Assembly: GCA_963555925.1 (NCBI GenBank)
Contig: CAUVXJ010000023.1
Coordinates: forward strand, 1-64,000
Reading direction: 5' to 3'
Origin: Protofrankia sp963555925
GTDB taxonomy: Bacteria; Actinomycetota; Actinomycetes; Frankiales; Frankiaceae
DNA: 64,000 nt
Shown here in pieces: positions 9,657 to 17,932 of this stretch. The position numbers and the translations under genes are program-made. Under the pieces are notes generated by a model that had not been told where the DNA came from, did no database searches, and worked only from the letters and a program-made list of their open reading frames with translations. Within the stretch, counting starts at the first letter, position 1, and every line of letters starts with the position of its first letter.

Positions 9657-9763
9657 TGCGCAGGCGAGTTCGGGTGGTCCGGGAAGAAAGATCGAGCGGT
9701 CCTCGCTGACGTCCCGGTACCGCGCCGATTGCCGGGCGTTTTCAATCCGCAGGCACGGGGTGG

Positions 9764-11545
9764 TCACCGGGCGATGATCGTCCGGACGGCGCTTCGCAGG
9801 GTGGTCAGGCGGGCGTCGGCTTGGGCGCGGGCGGTGGCGAGTTCGTCGGGTCCGGCGTCGCGGGTGATCGGGACGGTTACTTCCAGGTAGATTTTGATCT
9901 TTGTTTCGGTGCCGCTGGGACGGACGACCACCCGTCCGCCATCCGCAAGACGAAAGATAATCACGTCGGCCGCTGGCAGGGCGGCAGCGCTGCCGCTGCC
10001 GACGCCGCTGCCGACGCTCGGGCCGGCGGCAAGGTCACGCACGTCGACGACCGCTGCATCGCCGATGCGGGTCGGGGGCTCCGCCCGTAGCATGCTCATG
10101 ATCGAAGAAAGCTGCCCGGTATCGGTGATGCGAACCGACACCGCAGCCGTGGCGTGCAGGCCGTAGCGGCGGACAAGGTCGTCGAGCCGGTCGAGCAGGG
10201 TGCGACCACGGCTCTTCTCCGCCGCGGCGATCCCGGCGATGGCCAGCGCCGCGGTGATCCCGTCCTTGTCGCGGACGAGGCCGGGCGCTACCGCGTAGCC
10301 GAGCGCCTCCTCGTAACCGAACACGAGGCCAGGGTGTGCCCGCATGATCCATTTGAAGCCGGTGAGGGTCTCGATGCACGCCACGCCGTACGCGGCCGCG
10401 AGCGGAGCCAGGGCGCGGGAGCTGACCACCGTCGTCGCGACCGGGCCGGGGCGGGTACGCAGCACCTCGTCGGCAAGGAGGAGCCCGACCTCGTCGCCGG
10501 TGAGGATGCGCTCGCCCACCGCGACCGCACAGCGATCCGCATCCGGGTCGTTGGCGATGACCACGTCGGCCGCCACCGCCCGGCCGAGGGCGAGCACGCG
10601 GTCCATCGCCCCGGGCTCCTCGGGGTTCGGGAACGCCACGGTCGGGAAGTCCGGGTCGGGTCGCGCCTGCTCGGGGACCATGAACGGTGGGGCGAACCCC
10701 GCGCGGGTGAACACCGCACGCAGAGTGTCCGCACCCACGCCGTGCAGCGGCGTGTAGGCCACCCGGAGGTCGGCGGCGACGCTCATGCCGCCGGTCATGT
10801 CGCCCGTGGGCCACAGCGCCGCCGCCGCCTCGATGTAGCTGGACCGGATCTCGTCACCGAGTCGCGTCCAGTCATCGCTCAAGGGGATGGAGGCGGCCGG
10901 TCCGACGGCGTCGATCGCGGCTTCGATCATCGTGTCGACCGGAGCGATGATCTGCGCTCCGTTTGCCGGGTCTCCGGCCGGTGCGCCCAGGTAGACCTTG
11001 TATCCGTTGTCGGTCGCCGGATTGTGGCTGGCGGTAACCATGATCCCGGCATCCGCGCCGAGCTGGCGCACGGCGAAGGCGAGCACCGGCGTGGGTACCG
11101 GCACCGGCAACAGGACGGCCCGTAGTCCCGCGCCGGCCAGCACCCGGACGCTGTCGAGCGCGAACCGCTCACTGCCGTGCCGGGCGTCCGCGCCGACGAC
11201 AACCAGCGGCGCTGCCCGGCCCGGATCCGGCGAGCGCAGCCACGCCGCGAGTCCCGCCGCCGCACGTCGGACGACCGCGGTGTTCATCCCGGCGGGGCCG
11301 GCGCGAAGTGGCCCCCGCAGCCCCGCCGTGCCGAACCGGAGGGCACCGGAGAATCGGGCTCGCAGGGCCGGAAGGTCACCGGCCTCGAGCGCACGGGTGA
11401 GTTCCGCGCGGTCGGCGGGCTCGGGGTCACCCGCGATCCAGTCTCGGACCCGGGCGACGAGATCGCAATCCGCCTCAACCATGGCGGCCGGGTCGGCTGT
11501 ATCGGCCGGGTCGCCTGTGGCGGACGGGTCGACTGTGTCGATCAT
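9764..11545 (-). CDS. pmmB: Phosphomannomutase/phosphoglucomutase family enzyme
   Basis: 593 aa, cytosolic alpha-D-phosphohexomutase that interconverts hexose-6- and hexose-1-phosphates. The four hallmarks are present in order: catalytic serine loop TASHNP (Ser173), metal loop NDPDADRC, sugar-binding loop FGYEEALG and phosphate-binding loop RPSGTETKIKIY. It lies 18 bp after the purine nucleoside phosphorylase gene on the same strand, so they are probably co-transcribed. The same pairing (deoD-pmmB) occurs in mycobacteria, which is the basis for the symbol. It may act on the ribose-1-phosphate released by the phosphorylase or on mannose/glucose phosphates; the sequence does not decide this. 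Confidence 0.85.
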   Translation of the reverse strand: MIDTVDPSATGDPADTADPAAMVEADCDLVARVRDWIAGDPEPADRAELTRALEAGDLPALRARFSGALRFGTAGLRGPLRAGPAGMNTAVVRRAAAGLAAWLRSPDPGRAAPLVVVGADARHGSERFALDSVRVLAGAGLRAVLLPVPVPTPVLAFAVRQLGADAGIMVTASHNPATDNGYKVYLGAPAGDPANGAQIIAPVDTMIEAAIDAVGPAASIPLSDDWTRLGDEIRSSYIEAAAALWPTGDMTGGMSVAADLRVAYTPLHGVGADTLRAVFTRAGFAPPFMVPEQARPDPDFPTVAFPNPEEPGAMDRVLALGRAVAADVVIANDPDADRCAVAVGERILTGDEVGLLLADEVLRTRPGPVATTVVSSRALAPLAAAYGVACIETLTGFKWIMRAHPGLVFGYEEALGYAVAPGLVRDKDGITAALAIAGIAAAEKSRGRTLLDRLDDLVRRYGLHATAAVSVRITDTGQLSSIMSMLRAEPPTRIGDAAVVDVRDLAAGPSVGSGVGSGSAAALPAADVIIFRLADGGRVVVRPSGTETKIKIYLEVTVPITRDAGPDELATARAQADARLTTLRSAVRTIIAR

Positions 11546-11563
11546 TCACCGCGGCGGACCCGC

Positions 11564-12373
11564 TCAGAGCCTGGTAACGACCGCGGCGAGCAGCGAGCCC
11601 ATCCGCTCGGCGGCGGCGGCACCGGCCGCCAACACCTCACGGTGGTCGAGCGGAGTGCCGCTCATACCGGCCGCGAGATTGGTCACCAGAGACAGGGCGA
11701 GCACGTCGGCACCTTCGGCCCGGGCCACGATCGTCTCGTGGATGGTTGACATGCCCACCAGGTCCGCGCCGAGCGTCCGCAGCATCCGGATCTCAGCCGG
11801 CGTTTCGAAATGCGGCCCAGGCAGGCCCGCGTACACCCCCTCGGTGAGGGTTGGATCGACAGTGCGTGCCAGGTCACGCAGACGCGGGGCATAGGCGTCG
11901 GTGAGATCGACGAATCGCGGACCGATCAGTGGGCTGCGCCCGGTGAGGTTCAGATGATCGGCTACGAGGACCGGCTGGCCGACGCTGTAGTCCTCCCGGA
12001 GCCCGCCCGCGGCATTGGTGAGTACCACCGTGGACGCGCCGGCGGCGCAGGCCATCCGAACGCTGTGGGTGACAACAGACAGGTCATGATCCTCATAGGC
12101 GTGGACCCGGCCGAGGAAGAGCAGCAGGTGGCGCCCGCCGAGCGTGATGGAACGAACCTTCCCGGCGTGGCCGGGCGCGCGTTGCGGCACGAAGCCACCG
12201 AGCTCGGTAACCGTTGTCTCGCCGGCTGTTCTACCGGCCGCGGCCAGCACGTCTGCCGCCGGCAGCCAACCGGACCCGAGAATCACGGCGACGTCATGAC
12301 GCTCGATCCCGGTGAGCTCGGCCAGACGCGCCGCCGAAGCCGAGGCATCCGATGCCTGGAGGGTGGGCCGCAT
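11564..12373 (-). CDS. punA: Purine nucleoside phosphorylase (trimeric type)
   Basis: The ATG at 12373 gives 269 aa, the usual length for the trimeric PNP-II family; a longer frame to 12502 adds a low-complexity Arg-rich tail. It splits purine nucleosides with phosphate into base and ribose-1-phosphate. Visible family motifs are ILGSGW near the start (phosphate loop), HVYED-like RVHAYEDHDLS, LTNAAGGL, GPHFETPAEIR (base-contacting Glu) and SLVTNLAAG (base-contacting Asn). AGGGAAG lies upstream of the chosen start. The phosphohexomutase gene follows 18 bp downstream. Confidence 0.9.
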   Translation of the reverse strand: MRPTLQASDASASAARLAELTGIERHDVAVILGSGWLPAADVLAAAGRTAGETTVTELGGFVPQRAPGHAGKVRSITLGGRHLLLFLGRVHAYEDHDLSVVTHSVRMACAAGASTVVLTNAAGGLREDYSVGQPVLVADHLNLTGRSPLIGPRFVDLTDAYAPRLRDLARTVDPTLTEGVYAGLPGPHFETPAEIRMLRTLGADLVGMSTIHETIVARAEGADVLALSLVTNLAAGMSGTPLDHREVLAAGAAAAERMGSLLAAVVTRL

Positions 12374-12405
12374 GCGGCGACTGTAGCTTCCCTGGGGACC
12401 TTGCC

Positions 12406-13416
12406 CTAGAGCGGCCAGTCCCACGCCACTCCGTAGTGAAGGCCGCGGGAAAGCTCGACGAAGCCCTTGCGCACATAGCCCAGACCGCTCGGCCGGAGCC
12501 ACTGATGTTCGTTATCCGGATGCAGCCGGGTCTCCGGGCCGAGCACACCGGCGAAGTACCACAGCCGATCCGGCGTCGTCGCCGGATCGAACTGTACCTG
12601 CAGTATATACCGGTTGTCCTGTTGTGCTTTCGGCACATAACTCAGCACGGGGACCATCTCACGGTCGCTCTGCACCCGCAGCCGGTAGGCAAAGGAAATA
12701 CGGCGGCCGGGCGGAAGAGTCGCCGGGAATTCGAGTTCGGACACCTGGTGCCCGTTCGAGGTGAATGCGGACCGGCGGACCACGCAGTTTGCCAGTGGTT
12801 CCAGGAAGACCACGCCGGGCCGGGGGTCGCTGTGATAACGGGACGTGGCGACGTAATGATCGACACCGTCGTCGAGTGCGACCAGCGACCGGAACACCAG
12901 AACTTCCGTGAGGAACCGACCGGAGAGCCGGACCAGGATCTCGGTCCGGTCGAGAGAGAACCGGTGCGACCCGGCTTCCAGAAGATCTCCGATCCCGTCG
13001 TTTTCAAGATATTCTCGCCAGCCGTCGCGGATGTTCAGCTCTGCGACCCGTTGCTGTAGGAGGAGCGCCACCTCGCTCGTCCCCCGATAGAACCATTCAC
13101 GAACGGTGCGCTCGTGCCTGCCCCGCCGGCGGGCGAGTGCGTCGATCCGGGCGGTCAAGGACGGATCGCCCGGATTTTCACCGTCGATGTTGAAACCGAC
13201 CTGTGCCCCGGTGCGCAGCTTTTCCTGGGATAGCGCGTGACAGCACTCGGCTATGATTCTCTGTAATGCCGTCGCGCGCTGACCGTCGGTCCATTCACCT
13301 GGTGTTTCCGGTAGTTTCACCAGCGGTGAGTCGGCTATTTTCTCGAGGTTCAGACCACGTCCGGTCGAGAGTGCGACGAGCTCCGCCCTGATCGTCTCCA
13401 CGGTTAACTGGGTCAT
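12406..13416 (-). CDS. Conserved hypothetical protein, helical N-terminus and beta-rich C-terminus
   Basis: The start is taken at the second Met (MTQLTVETIRAELVAL, 336 aa); the frame opens at 13431. Family not recognised. The N-terminal ~110 residues are helical with an HTH-like stretch (RRRGRHERTVREWFYRG). The C-terminal 200 residues are beta-rich (PPGRRISFAYRLRVQSDREM) with a WYFAGVLGPETRLHPDNEH segment and no catalytic motif I can name. No signal peptide or membrane segment. It ends 32 bp before the phosphorylase start on the same strand, but function in that operon is not obvious. Confidence 0.6.
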   Translation of the reverse strand: MTQLTVETIRAELVALSTGRGLNLEKIADSPLVKLPETPGEWTDGQRATALQRIIAECCHALSQEKLRTGAQVGFNIDGENPGDPSLTARIDALARRRGRHERTVREWFYRGTSEVALLLQQRVAELNIRDGWREYLENDGIGDLLEAGSHRFSLDRTEILVRLSGRFLTEVLVFRSLVALDDGVDHYVATSRYHSDPRPGVVFLEPLANCVVRRSAFTSNGHQVSELEFPATLPPGRRISFAYRLRVQSDREMVPVLSYVPKAQQDNRYILQVQFDPATTPDRLWYFAGVLGPETRLHPDNEHQWLRPSGLGYVRKGFVELSRGLHYGVAWDWPL

Positions 13417-13463
13417 GGCGTAGTGGGTCATGGATCAGCCCCGTTCCCGTCCTGACTCGGGCC

Positions 13464-13508
13464 TGTGGACGCGCGAAAGGAGCCGTGATCGCGCACCGTT
13501 TGGCCTAC
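13464..13508 (+). repeat. REP-like hairpin element, copy 1
   Basis: Contains GCGCGAAAGGAGCCGTGATC then GCGCACC and TTTGGCC. The arms GCGCG and CGCGC can pair around a 14-base loop. It matches the copies near 17.1, 32.6, 38.0, 39.5, 41.2 and 45.65 kb. It lies in the 458-bp space between the minus-strand unknown gene and the plus-strand mutase. I see no B12 riboswitch or other element in that space. Confidence 0.6.
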
Positions 13509-13874
13509 CCGCCCGTCGGGCTCCGGGCATGCCCCTCACGGTCGGGCGATATGAACCGGCGCGGCGGTGCGCTGGTTCGACCGGCGGTGAAGAGCTGTTG
13601 AGCCGTGGAGCCTCCCGTGGAAAAGGGTAGACGTTGTGGGCTTCCGATGTGTGCACAGTCGACGAAAGGCGAAGAAAGCACGTTGTATTGTCTGTATTAT
13701 CTGTTTTGTGTATCCGCGATGCGGATTATCGGGTTGGCCCTCCCTGCCGCAAGCCCCGGCGCAGGCCCCGGCCCCCAGCGCAGGCCGCCGTGTTGATCAG
13801 TGTGGAGGCGGCGGTGACGCGCGTGGCAACTGTGAGGCGCGCACGCGGGGGCCGGCTTTCCCTACCATCTGGCC

Positions 13875-15455
13875 ATGAGCGAGCGTCTGTCGGAGTCCGG
13901 CCAGCCGATCAAGTCTGTGTACGGTGCACCCGATCTTCCTGAGGATCTGTCGGAGCGTCTCGGCACGCCCGGCGAGTATCCGTTCACCCGGGGCGTCTAC
14001 CCGACCATGTACACCGGCAAGCCGTGGACGATGCGGCAGTACGCGGGCTTCGGCACCGCGCGGGAGTCCAACGAGCGTTACCACTCGCTCGTCGCCGCCG
14101 GCACCGGCGGGCTTTCCGTCGCCTTCGACCTGCCCACCCAGATGGGCTTCGACTCCGACGAGCCGATCGCGCACGGCGAGGTCGGCAAGGTCGGCGTGGC
14201 GATCGACTCGATCGAGGACATGCGGTTGCTCTTCGACGGCATCCCGCTCGACCAGGTCTCCACCTCGATGACCATCAACGCGCCCGCGTCCGTGCTGCTG
14301 TTGCTCTACCAACTGGTCGCCGAGGAACAGGGCGTTCCGGGTTCGAAGATCACTGGGACGATCCAGAACGACGTCCTCAAGGAGTACATCGCTCGCGGCA
14401 CCTACATCTACCCGCCGGCACCGTCACTGCGGCTGGTCTCGGACACCTTCGCCTACTGCCGCAACGAGATCCCCAAGTGGAACACGATCTCGATTTCCGG
14501 CTACCACATGGCTGAGGCCGGGGCGACCCCCGCCCAGGAGATCGCGTTCACCCTTGCCGACGGCATCGCCTACGTCCGGGCGGCGATCGAGGCTGGGCTC
14601 GTGGTCGACGAGTTCGCACCGCGGCTGTCGTTCTTCTTCGTCTCCCGCACGACCCTGCTGGAGGAGGTGGCGAAGTTCCGCGCCGCCCGCCGGATCTGGG
14701 CGGACGTGATGAAGAACACCTTCGGTGCGACCAACCCCAAATCGATGATGCTGCGCTTCCACACCCAGACCGCCGGCGTGCAGCTGACCGCGCAGCAGCC
14801 CGAGGTCAACCTCGTCCGGGTCGCGGTGCAGGGCCTCGCGGCCGTGCTGGGAGGCACCCAGAGCCTGCACACGAACTCCTACGACGAGGCCATCGCCCTA
14901 CCCACGGTCAAGGCCGCGACGCTGGCGCTGCGTACCCAGCAGGTCCTCGCCTACGAGACGGACATCACCGCCACCGTCGACCCGTTCGCCGGCTCCTACG
15001 CGGTCGAGGCGCTGACCGACGAGGTCGAGCACGCCGCCCGTGAACTGATGGAACAGGTCGAAAAGCGCGGGGGAGCGGTCGCCGCGATCGAGCAGGGCTA
15101 CCAGAAGAGCGAGATCGAGAACTCGGCGTACGCGGTCCTGAAGGGCATCGAGGACGGCTCGCGGACCGTGGTCGGCGTCAACCGGTTCCGGGCCGAGCAG
15201 GAGGACCGCTACGAGCCGTTGCGGGTGGACCCGTCGATCGAGGCCGACCAGGCCGCCCGGCTGGCCGCACTGCGAGCCGACCGCGACAACGCCGAGGTGA
15301 CACGCTGCCTGGACGCGGTCAAAGCCGCCGCGCAGGGGACGGACAACGTCCTTTATCCGCTCAAGGAGGCCCTGCGCGCCCGCGCCACCGTCGGTGAGGT
15401 CTGTCACGCTCTGCGCGCGGTCTGGGGGGTGTACCGCCCCGCCGACGCCTTCTGA
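13875..15455 (+). CDS. Methylmalonyl-CoA mutase large (catalytic) subunit, no B12 domain
   Basis: 526 aa TIM-barrel subunit of a B12-dependent acyl-CoA mutase. Diagnostic substrate positions fit methylmalonyl-CoA: Tyr56 in WTMRQYAGF (Phe in isobutyryl-CoA mutase, Ile in the 2-hydroxyisobutyryl enzyme, as I recall) and Arg174 in YIARGTYIYPP (Gln in isobutyryl-CoA mutase). The active-site His is His211 in ISGYHMAEAG. The ~130-residue cobalamin domain (DxHxxG) is missing, so a separate small subunit must exist; it is not in this window. It could use methylmalonyl-CoA made by the carboxylase at 30-34 kb. No B12 riboswitch signature was found upstream. Confidence 0.9.
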   Translation: MSERLSESGQPIKSVYGAPDLPEDLSERLGTPGEYPFTRGVYPTMYTGKPWTMRQYAGFGTARESNERYHSLVAAGTGGLSVAFDLPTQMGFDSDEPIAHGEVGKVGVAIDSIEDMRLLFDGIPLDQVSTSMTINAPASVLLLLYQLVAEEQGVPGSKITGTIQNDVLKEYIARGTYIYPPAPSLRLVSDTFAYCRNEIPKWNTISISGYHMAEAGATPAQEIAFTLADGIAYVRAAIEAGLVVDEFAPRLSFFFVSRTTLLEEVAKFRAARRIWADVMKNTFGATNPKSMMLRFHTQTAGVQLTAQQPEVNLVRVAVQGLAAVLGGTQSLHTNSYDEAIALPTVKAATLALRTQQVLAYETDITATVDPFAGSYAVEALTDEVEHAARELMEQVEKRGGAVAAIEQGYQKSEIENSAYAVLKGIEDGSRTVVGVNRFRAEQEDRYEPLRVDPSIEADQAARLAALRADRDNAEVTRCLDAVKAAAQGTDNVLYPLKEALRARATVGEVCHALRAVWGVYRPADAF

Positions 15456-15514
15456 GATGGCCAGTCGCAGGGGGAATCCTGGCCCTATGACCGTCGGCCG
15501 CCGGTGTCAGGTGG

Positions 15515-15584
15515 CCTTGTGATACCTACAGGGCTGTTTGGTATCACAAGGATGCGCCAGTGATAGGTAGGTATCACAGCGCCG
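15515..15584 (+). repeat. 70-bp direct repeat flanking fic, downstream copy
   Basis: 65 of 70 bases match 16793-16862. It holds a perfect 12-bp inverted repeat, CCTTGTGATACC (15515-15526) and GGTATCACAAGG (15540-15551), then a third half-site GGTATCACA at 15571-15579. It starts 17 bp beyond the fic stop. Confidence 0.9.
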
Positions 15585-15600
15585 GGACGTGATGGATGGG

Positions 15601-16767
15601 TTACAGAAGGGGTGCGGTTGGGCCGCCTTCGATCGCCTGGAGGATGCCGTTCGCGACGAACAGGCGATTGCGGACGCGGCCCGGTACCTCCGTGAGGATT
15701 CCGTTCTCCACCAACTTCGTGACGTTCAGGCTGGCGGAACGATGCGTGACAGCGAGAATGCCCCGAGCTCGGCTGATGGTCAGTGCCGGGACGTCGAACA
15801 GTGCGTCCACCAGCACTCCCAACAGCGCGGACGAGCGCGCGGTGCTGACTCGGGCACGGTAGTCGTCGCGCAGGCTCTGTAGCGAGACGGAACGACGCAC
15901 CGCATCCCGGGCCTGTTCGGCGACACCGCGGAGGAAGAAACCCACCCAGCCGGCCCAGTCCCCGTGGGTGGAGACCCGCAGCAGGCCGGCGTAGTACTCG
16001 TCGCGTCGCGGTTCGATCCACGCCGAGATGTCCAGCAGAGGGGCATCGAGCAGGTCCCATTCGGCCAGCAACAGGACGACGAGAAGTCTGCCGACCCGGC
16101 CGTTGCCGTCGAGGAACGGGTGGATCGCCTCGAACTGGTAGTGTGCACACGCAATCGTGACTAGTGGTGGCAGATCGTGGTCGGCGTGTAGGTATTTCTC
16201 GAACGCGTCCAGGCACTCCCACAGTCGCTCGGGTGGCGGCGGAACGTAGGTCGCGGTGTCGAGGGTGCACCCGGGCGCTCCGATCCAGTTCTGGCTTCGC
16301 CGAACATCGCCCGGAGTGGCGTAGTTGCCGCGGACGCCGCCCAGCAGGATGGCGTGCGCTTCCCGGAGCAACGACACGCTCAGCGGGAGTCGACGGTTCG
16401 GATCAAGAGCATGTTCGACCGCCGTCACGTAGTTGAACACCTCCCGGACGTCATTGCCGTCGTCGCCGGTCGGTTGGTCGGCCTCGAACAGGACCAGATC
16501 CGACACGGACGCCTGTGTTCCCTCGATCCGGCTGGACAGCACGGCTTCCCGGCGGACGAGCGCGCGGGCCAGCAGGCGTGGATTGGGCAACGTGCGACCA
16601 GCGCCGGCAAGTTCGCCGAGGGCACGGTCGGCCTCCGAGAGCAGGCCGACCAGGGACCGGTCGAAGTCGAGCGCCGGTGGCAGCGGCGGTGGGATGAAGG
16701 CGAGGTAGTCGCGCTCGGCCCGCACGACGTAGCGCGACTGCTCGGGAGCGAAGGAGCCGCGCCGCAC
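15601..16767 (-). CDS. Fic family protein (class II AMPylator-like) with C-terminal winged helix
   Basis: 388 aa from GTG at 16767. The Fic motif HPFLDGNGRVGR at residues 216-227 is complete, including the catalytic His, so nucleotide transfer to a protein hydroxyl (usually AMPylation) is expected. An N-terminal inhibitory-helix motif SSRIEG (residues 78-83, consensus S/TxxxEG/N) makes it class II, self-inhibited. The C-terminus (ISRARGILAVTHRSASLNVT, then KLVENGILTEV) is a winged HTH. The gene sits alone between two 70-bp direct repeats; the upstream copy overlaps its promoter and carries a palindrome, so self-regulation through the winged helix is plausible. Targets are unknown. Confidence 0.9.
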   Translation of the reverse strand: MRRGSFAPEQSRYVVRAERDYLAFIPPPLPPALDFDRSLVGLLSEADRALGELAGAGRTLPNPRLLARALVRREAVLSSRIEGTQASVSDLVLFEADQPTGDDGNDVREVFNYVTAVEHALDPNRRLPLSVSLLREAHAILLGGVRGNYATPGDVRRSQNWIGAPGCTLDTATYVPPPPERLWECLDAFEKYLHADHDLPPLVTIACAHYQFEAIHPFLDGNGRVGRLLVVLLLAEWDLLDAPLLDISAWIEPRRDEYYAGLLRVSTHGDWAGWVGFFLRGVAEQARDAVRRSVSLQSLRDDYRARVSTARSSALLGVLVDALFDVPALTISRARGILAVTHRSASLNVTKLVENGILTEVPGRVRNRLFVANGILQAIEGGPTAPLL

Positions 16768-16792
16768 CGATACCCACCTACCGTTCCGATTT

Positions 16793-16862
16793 CCTTGTGA
16801 TACCTACAGGGCTGTTTGGTATCACAAGCTAGCGCCAGTGGTAGGTAGGTATCACAACGCCG
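16793..16862 (+). repeat. 70-bp direct repeat flanking fic, promoter copy
   Basis: Ends 26 bp from the fic start codon on its upstream side. Arms CCTTGTGATACC (16793-16804) and GGTATCACAAGC pair over 11 bases, and a third half-site GGTATCACA follows. It differs from the downstream copy at five positions, three of them together. It is a good candidate operator for fic. Confidence 0.9.
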
Positions 16863-16879
16863 AGCCGTGGGCAGGGCGG

Positions 16880-16975
16880 CCTTGCGCCCGTGGTGCCCTG
16901 TACGCCCGTGCTGGCCTGGACGCGTGTGGCGCTCGGTGGTGGAAGGCTGGGACGCGTGCGAGGCATGCCGGCACG
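16880..16975 (+). repeat. Partial duplicate of the 5' part of the gene at 17933
   Basis: GGACGCGTGTGGCGCTCGGT and the ~60 bases around it match 18015-18076 with few differences, and a preceding CGGCCTTGCGC also matches. The translated block WTRVALGGGRLGRVRG occurs in both. Here it leads into no long frame, so it looks like a left-over fragment. With the copy at 18.0 kb it brackets the DUF3800 gene. The rest of the 350-bp space to 17213 holds only a REP-like copy. Confidence 0.8.
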
Positions 16976-17076
16976 CCGGCACGGATCACCGCACGTGCTG
17001 TCGGAGCGACGCTGAGCGCCAGTGCGGGTCTCTCCGGAAGGTGGCAGAAACGGCTCGAGCGACTGGGCTGCTTGGG

Positions 17077-17122
17077 CCTCCGGCGTGCGAGAAGAGCCAT
17101 GATCGTGCACTCTGTGGCCTAC
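17077..17122 (+). repeat. REP-like hairpin element, copy 2
   Basis: Reads CGGCGTGCGAGAAGAGCCAT then GATCGTGCAC and TGTGGCC, aligned with the copy at 41.2 kb. It lies about 90 bp upstream of the DUF3800 start. It is the most diverged of the clear copies and its stem is weaker. Confidence 0.5.
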
Positions 17123-17212
17123 GAGCCAAGCGTAGTCAGACCTGTCCCTCACGTGAGTTACAGTGGTGTCACTCGTTCTCGATGAAGAGAACGAATCCTC
17201 GAGGAAGAATCT

Positions 17213-17881
17213 GTGTCCCGTGTCTACGTGTTCGCCGACGAGTCGGGTAACTTCGACTTCAGCCGCAAGCCCGGAGCGAGCCGCTACTTCAGCGTTGGCA
17301 CAGTCGTGCAACGCGACGATGGACCAGGTCGGCTTGCCGCTGACCTGAACCAGCTGCGACACGACCTGGCCTGGCAGGGAATAGGGCTTGATGGGGCCTT
17401 CCACGCGACGGAGGACACTCAACAGGTCCGCGATGCCGTTTTCAAGACACTTGCCGTCCACCCGCTCCGCGTTGACGTCACTCTGGTGGAGAAAAGTAAA
17501 GCCATTCCGCGAATCCGGGACACGGATGTAACATTTTTCAAGTATGCTTGGTTTTATCATTTTCGCGCATTGGCGCCCCACATTATTGATGTGGGCGACG
17601 AATTGATGGTGGTTGCGTCGGAGATCGGCACCAAAAAGCGGCGCGCAGCATTTCGGGCGGCAGTGGAGGATGTGGTACGACAATGCATCGATTTCCGTGT
17701 CCCGCACCGCATTGCATTTCGGCCGTGCATGAGTGATCCGTCTTTACAAGCTGCGGATTACTGTCTGTGGGCGGTCACGCGCTACTGGGAGCGCGCTGAC
17801 GACCGCTCGCGTCTCCTTGTCGATCACCAGGTGGCAAGTCAGTATGACCTGTTCGAAACCGGAGTACATCACTACTATTAG
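17213..17881 (+). CDS. DUF3800-like protein (predicted RNase H-fold)
   Basis: 222 aa from GTG at 17213 with GAGGAAG upstream. It begins with the family signature VYVFADESGNFDF (Asp-Glu-Ser-Gly) and has FHATED and a C-terminal SDPSLQAADYCLWAVTRYWE, where the Asp of QAAD is the usual second acidic site. DUF3800 proteins are small, often mobile, and suspected nucleases; the function is not established. Local AT content (17500-17730) is clearly higher than in the neighbours, and the gene is bracketed by duplicated DNA (16.9 and 18.0 kb). Both point to recent acquisition. Confidence 0.75.
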   Translation: MSRVYVFADESGNFDFSRKPGASRYFSVGTVVQRDDGPGRLAADLNQLRHDLAWQGIGLDGAFHATEDTQQVRDAVFKTLAVHPLRVDVTLVEKSKAIPRIRDTDVTFFKYAWFYHFRALAPHIIDVGDELMVVASEIGTKKRRAAFRAAVEDVVRQCIDFRVPHRIAFRPCMSDPSLQAADYCLWAVTRYWERADDRSRLLVDHQVASQYDLFETGVHHYY

Positions 17882-17932
17882 ATAAATTGCCCCGGCCGGC
17901 TAGCCGCGGGACGCGGCAGAGCCCAGGGGCTC

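Noticed and set aside
12374..12502. Longer start for purine nucleoside phosphorylase
   Set aside because: The added 43 residues have no family similarity, and the family starts near the Met at 12373.
13509..13874. Cobalamin riboswitch ahead of the B12-dependent mutase
   Set aside because: No B12-box consensus was found; only a REP-like copy and weak AT-rich promoter-like bases near 13695 are present.
15485..16270. Minus-strand frame sharing a PTYHWR string with another frame near 16.85 kb
   Set aside because: The shared string is simply the translation of the 70-bp direct repeat, not evidence of two related proteins.
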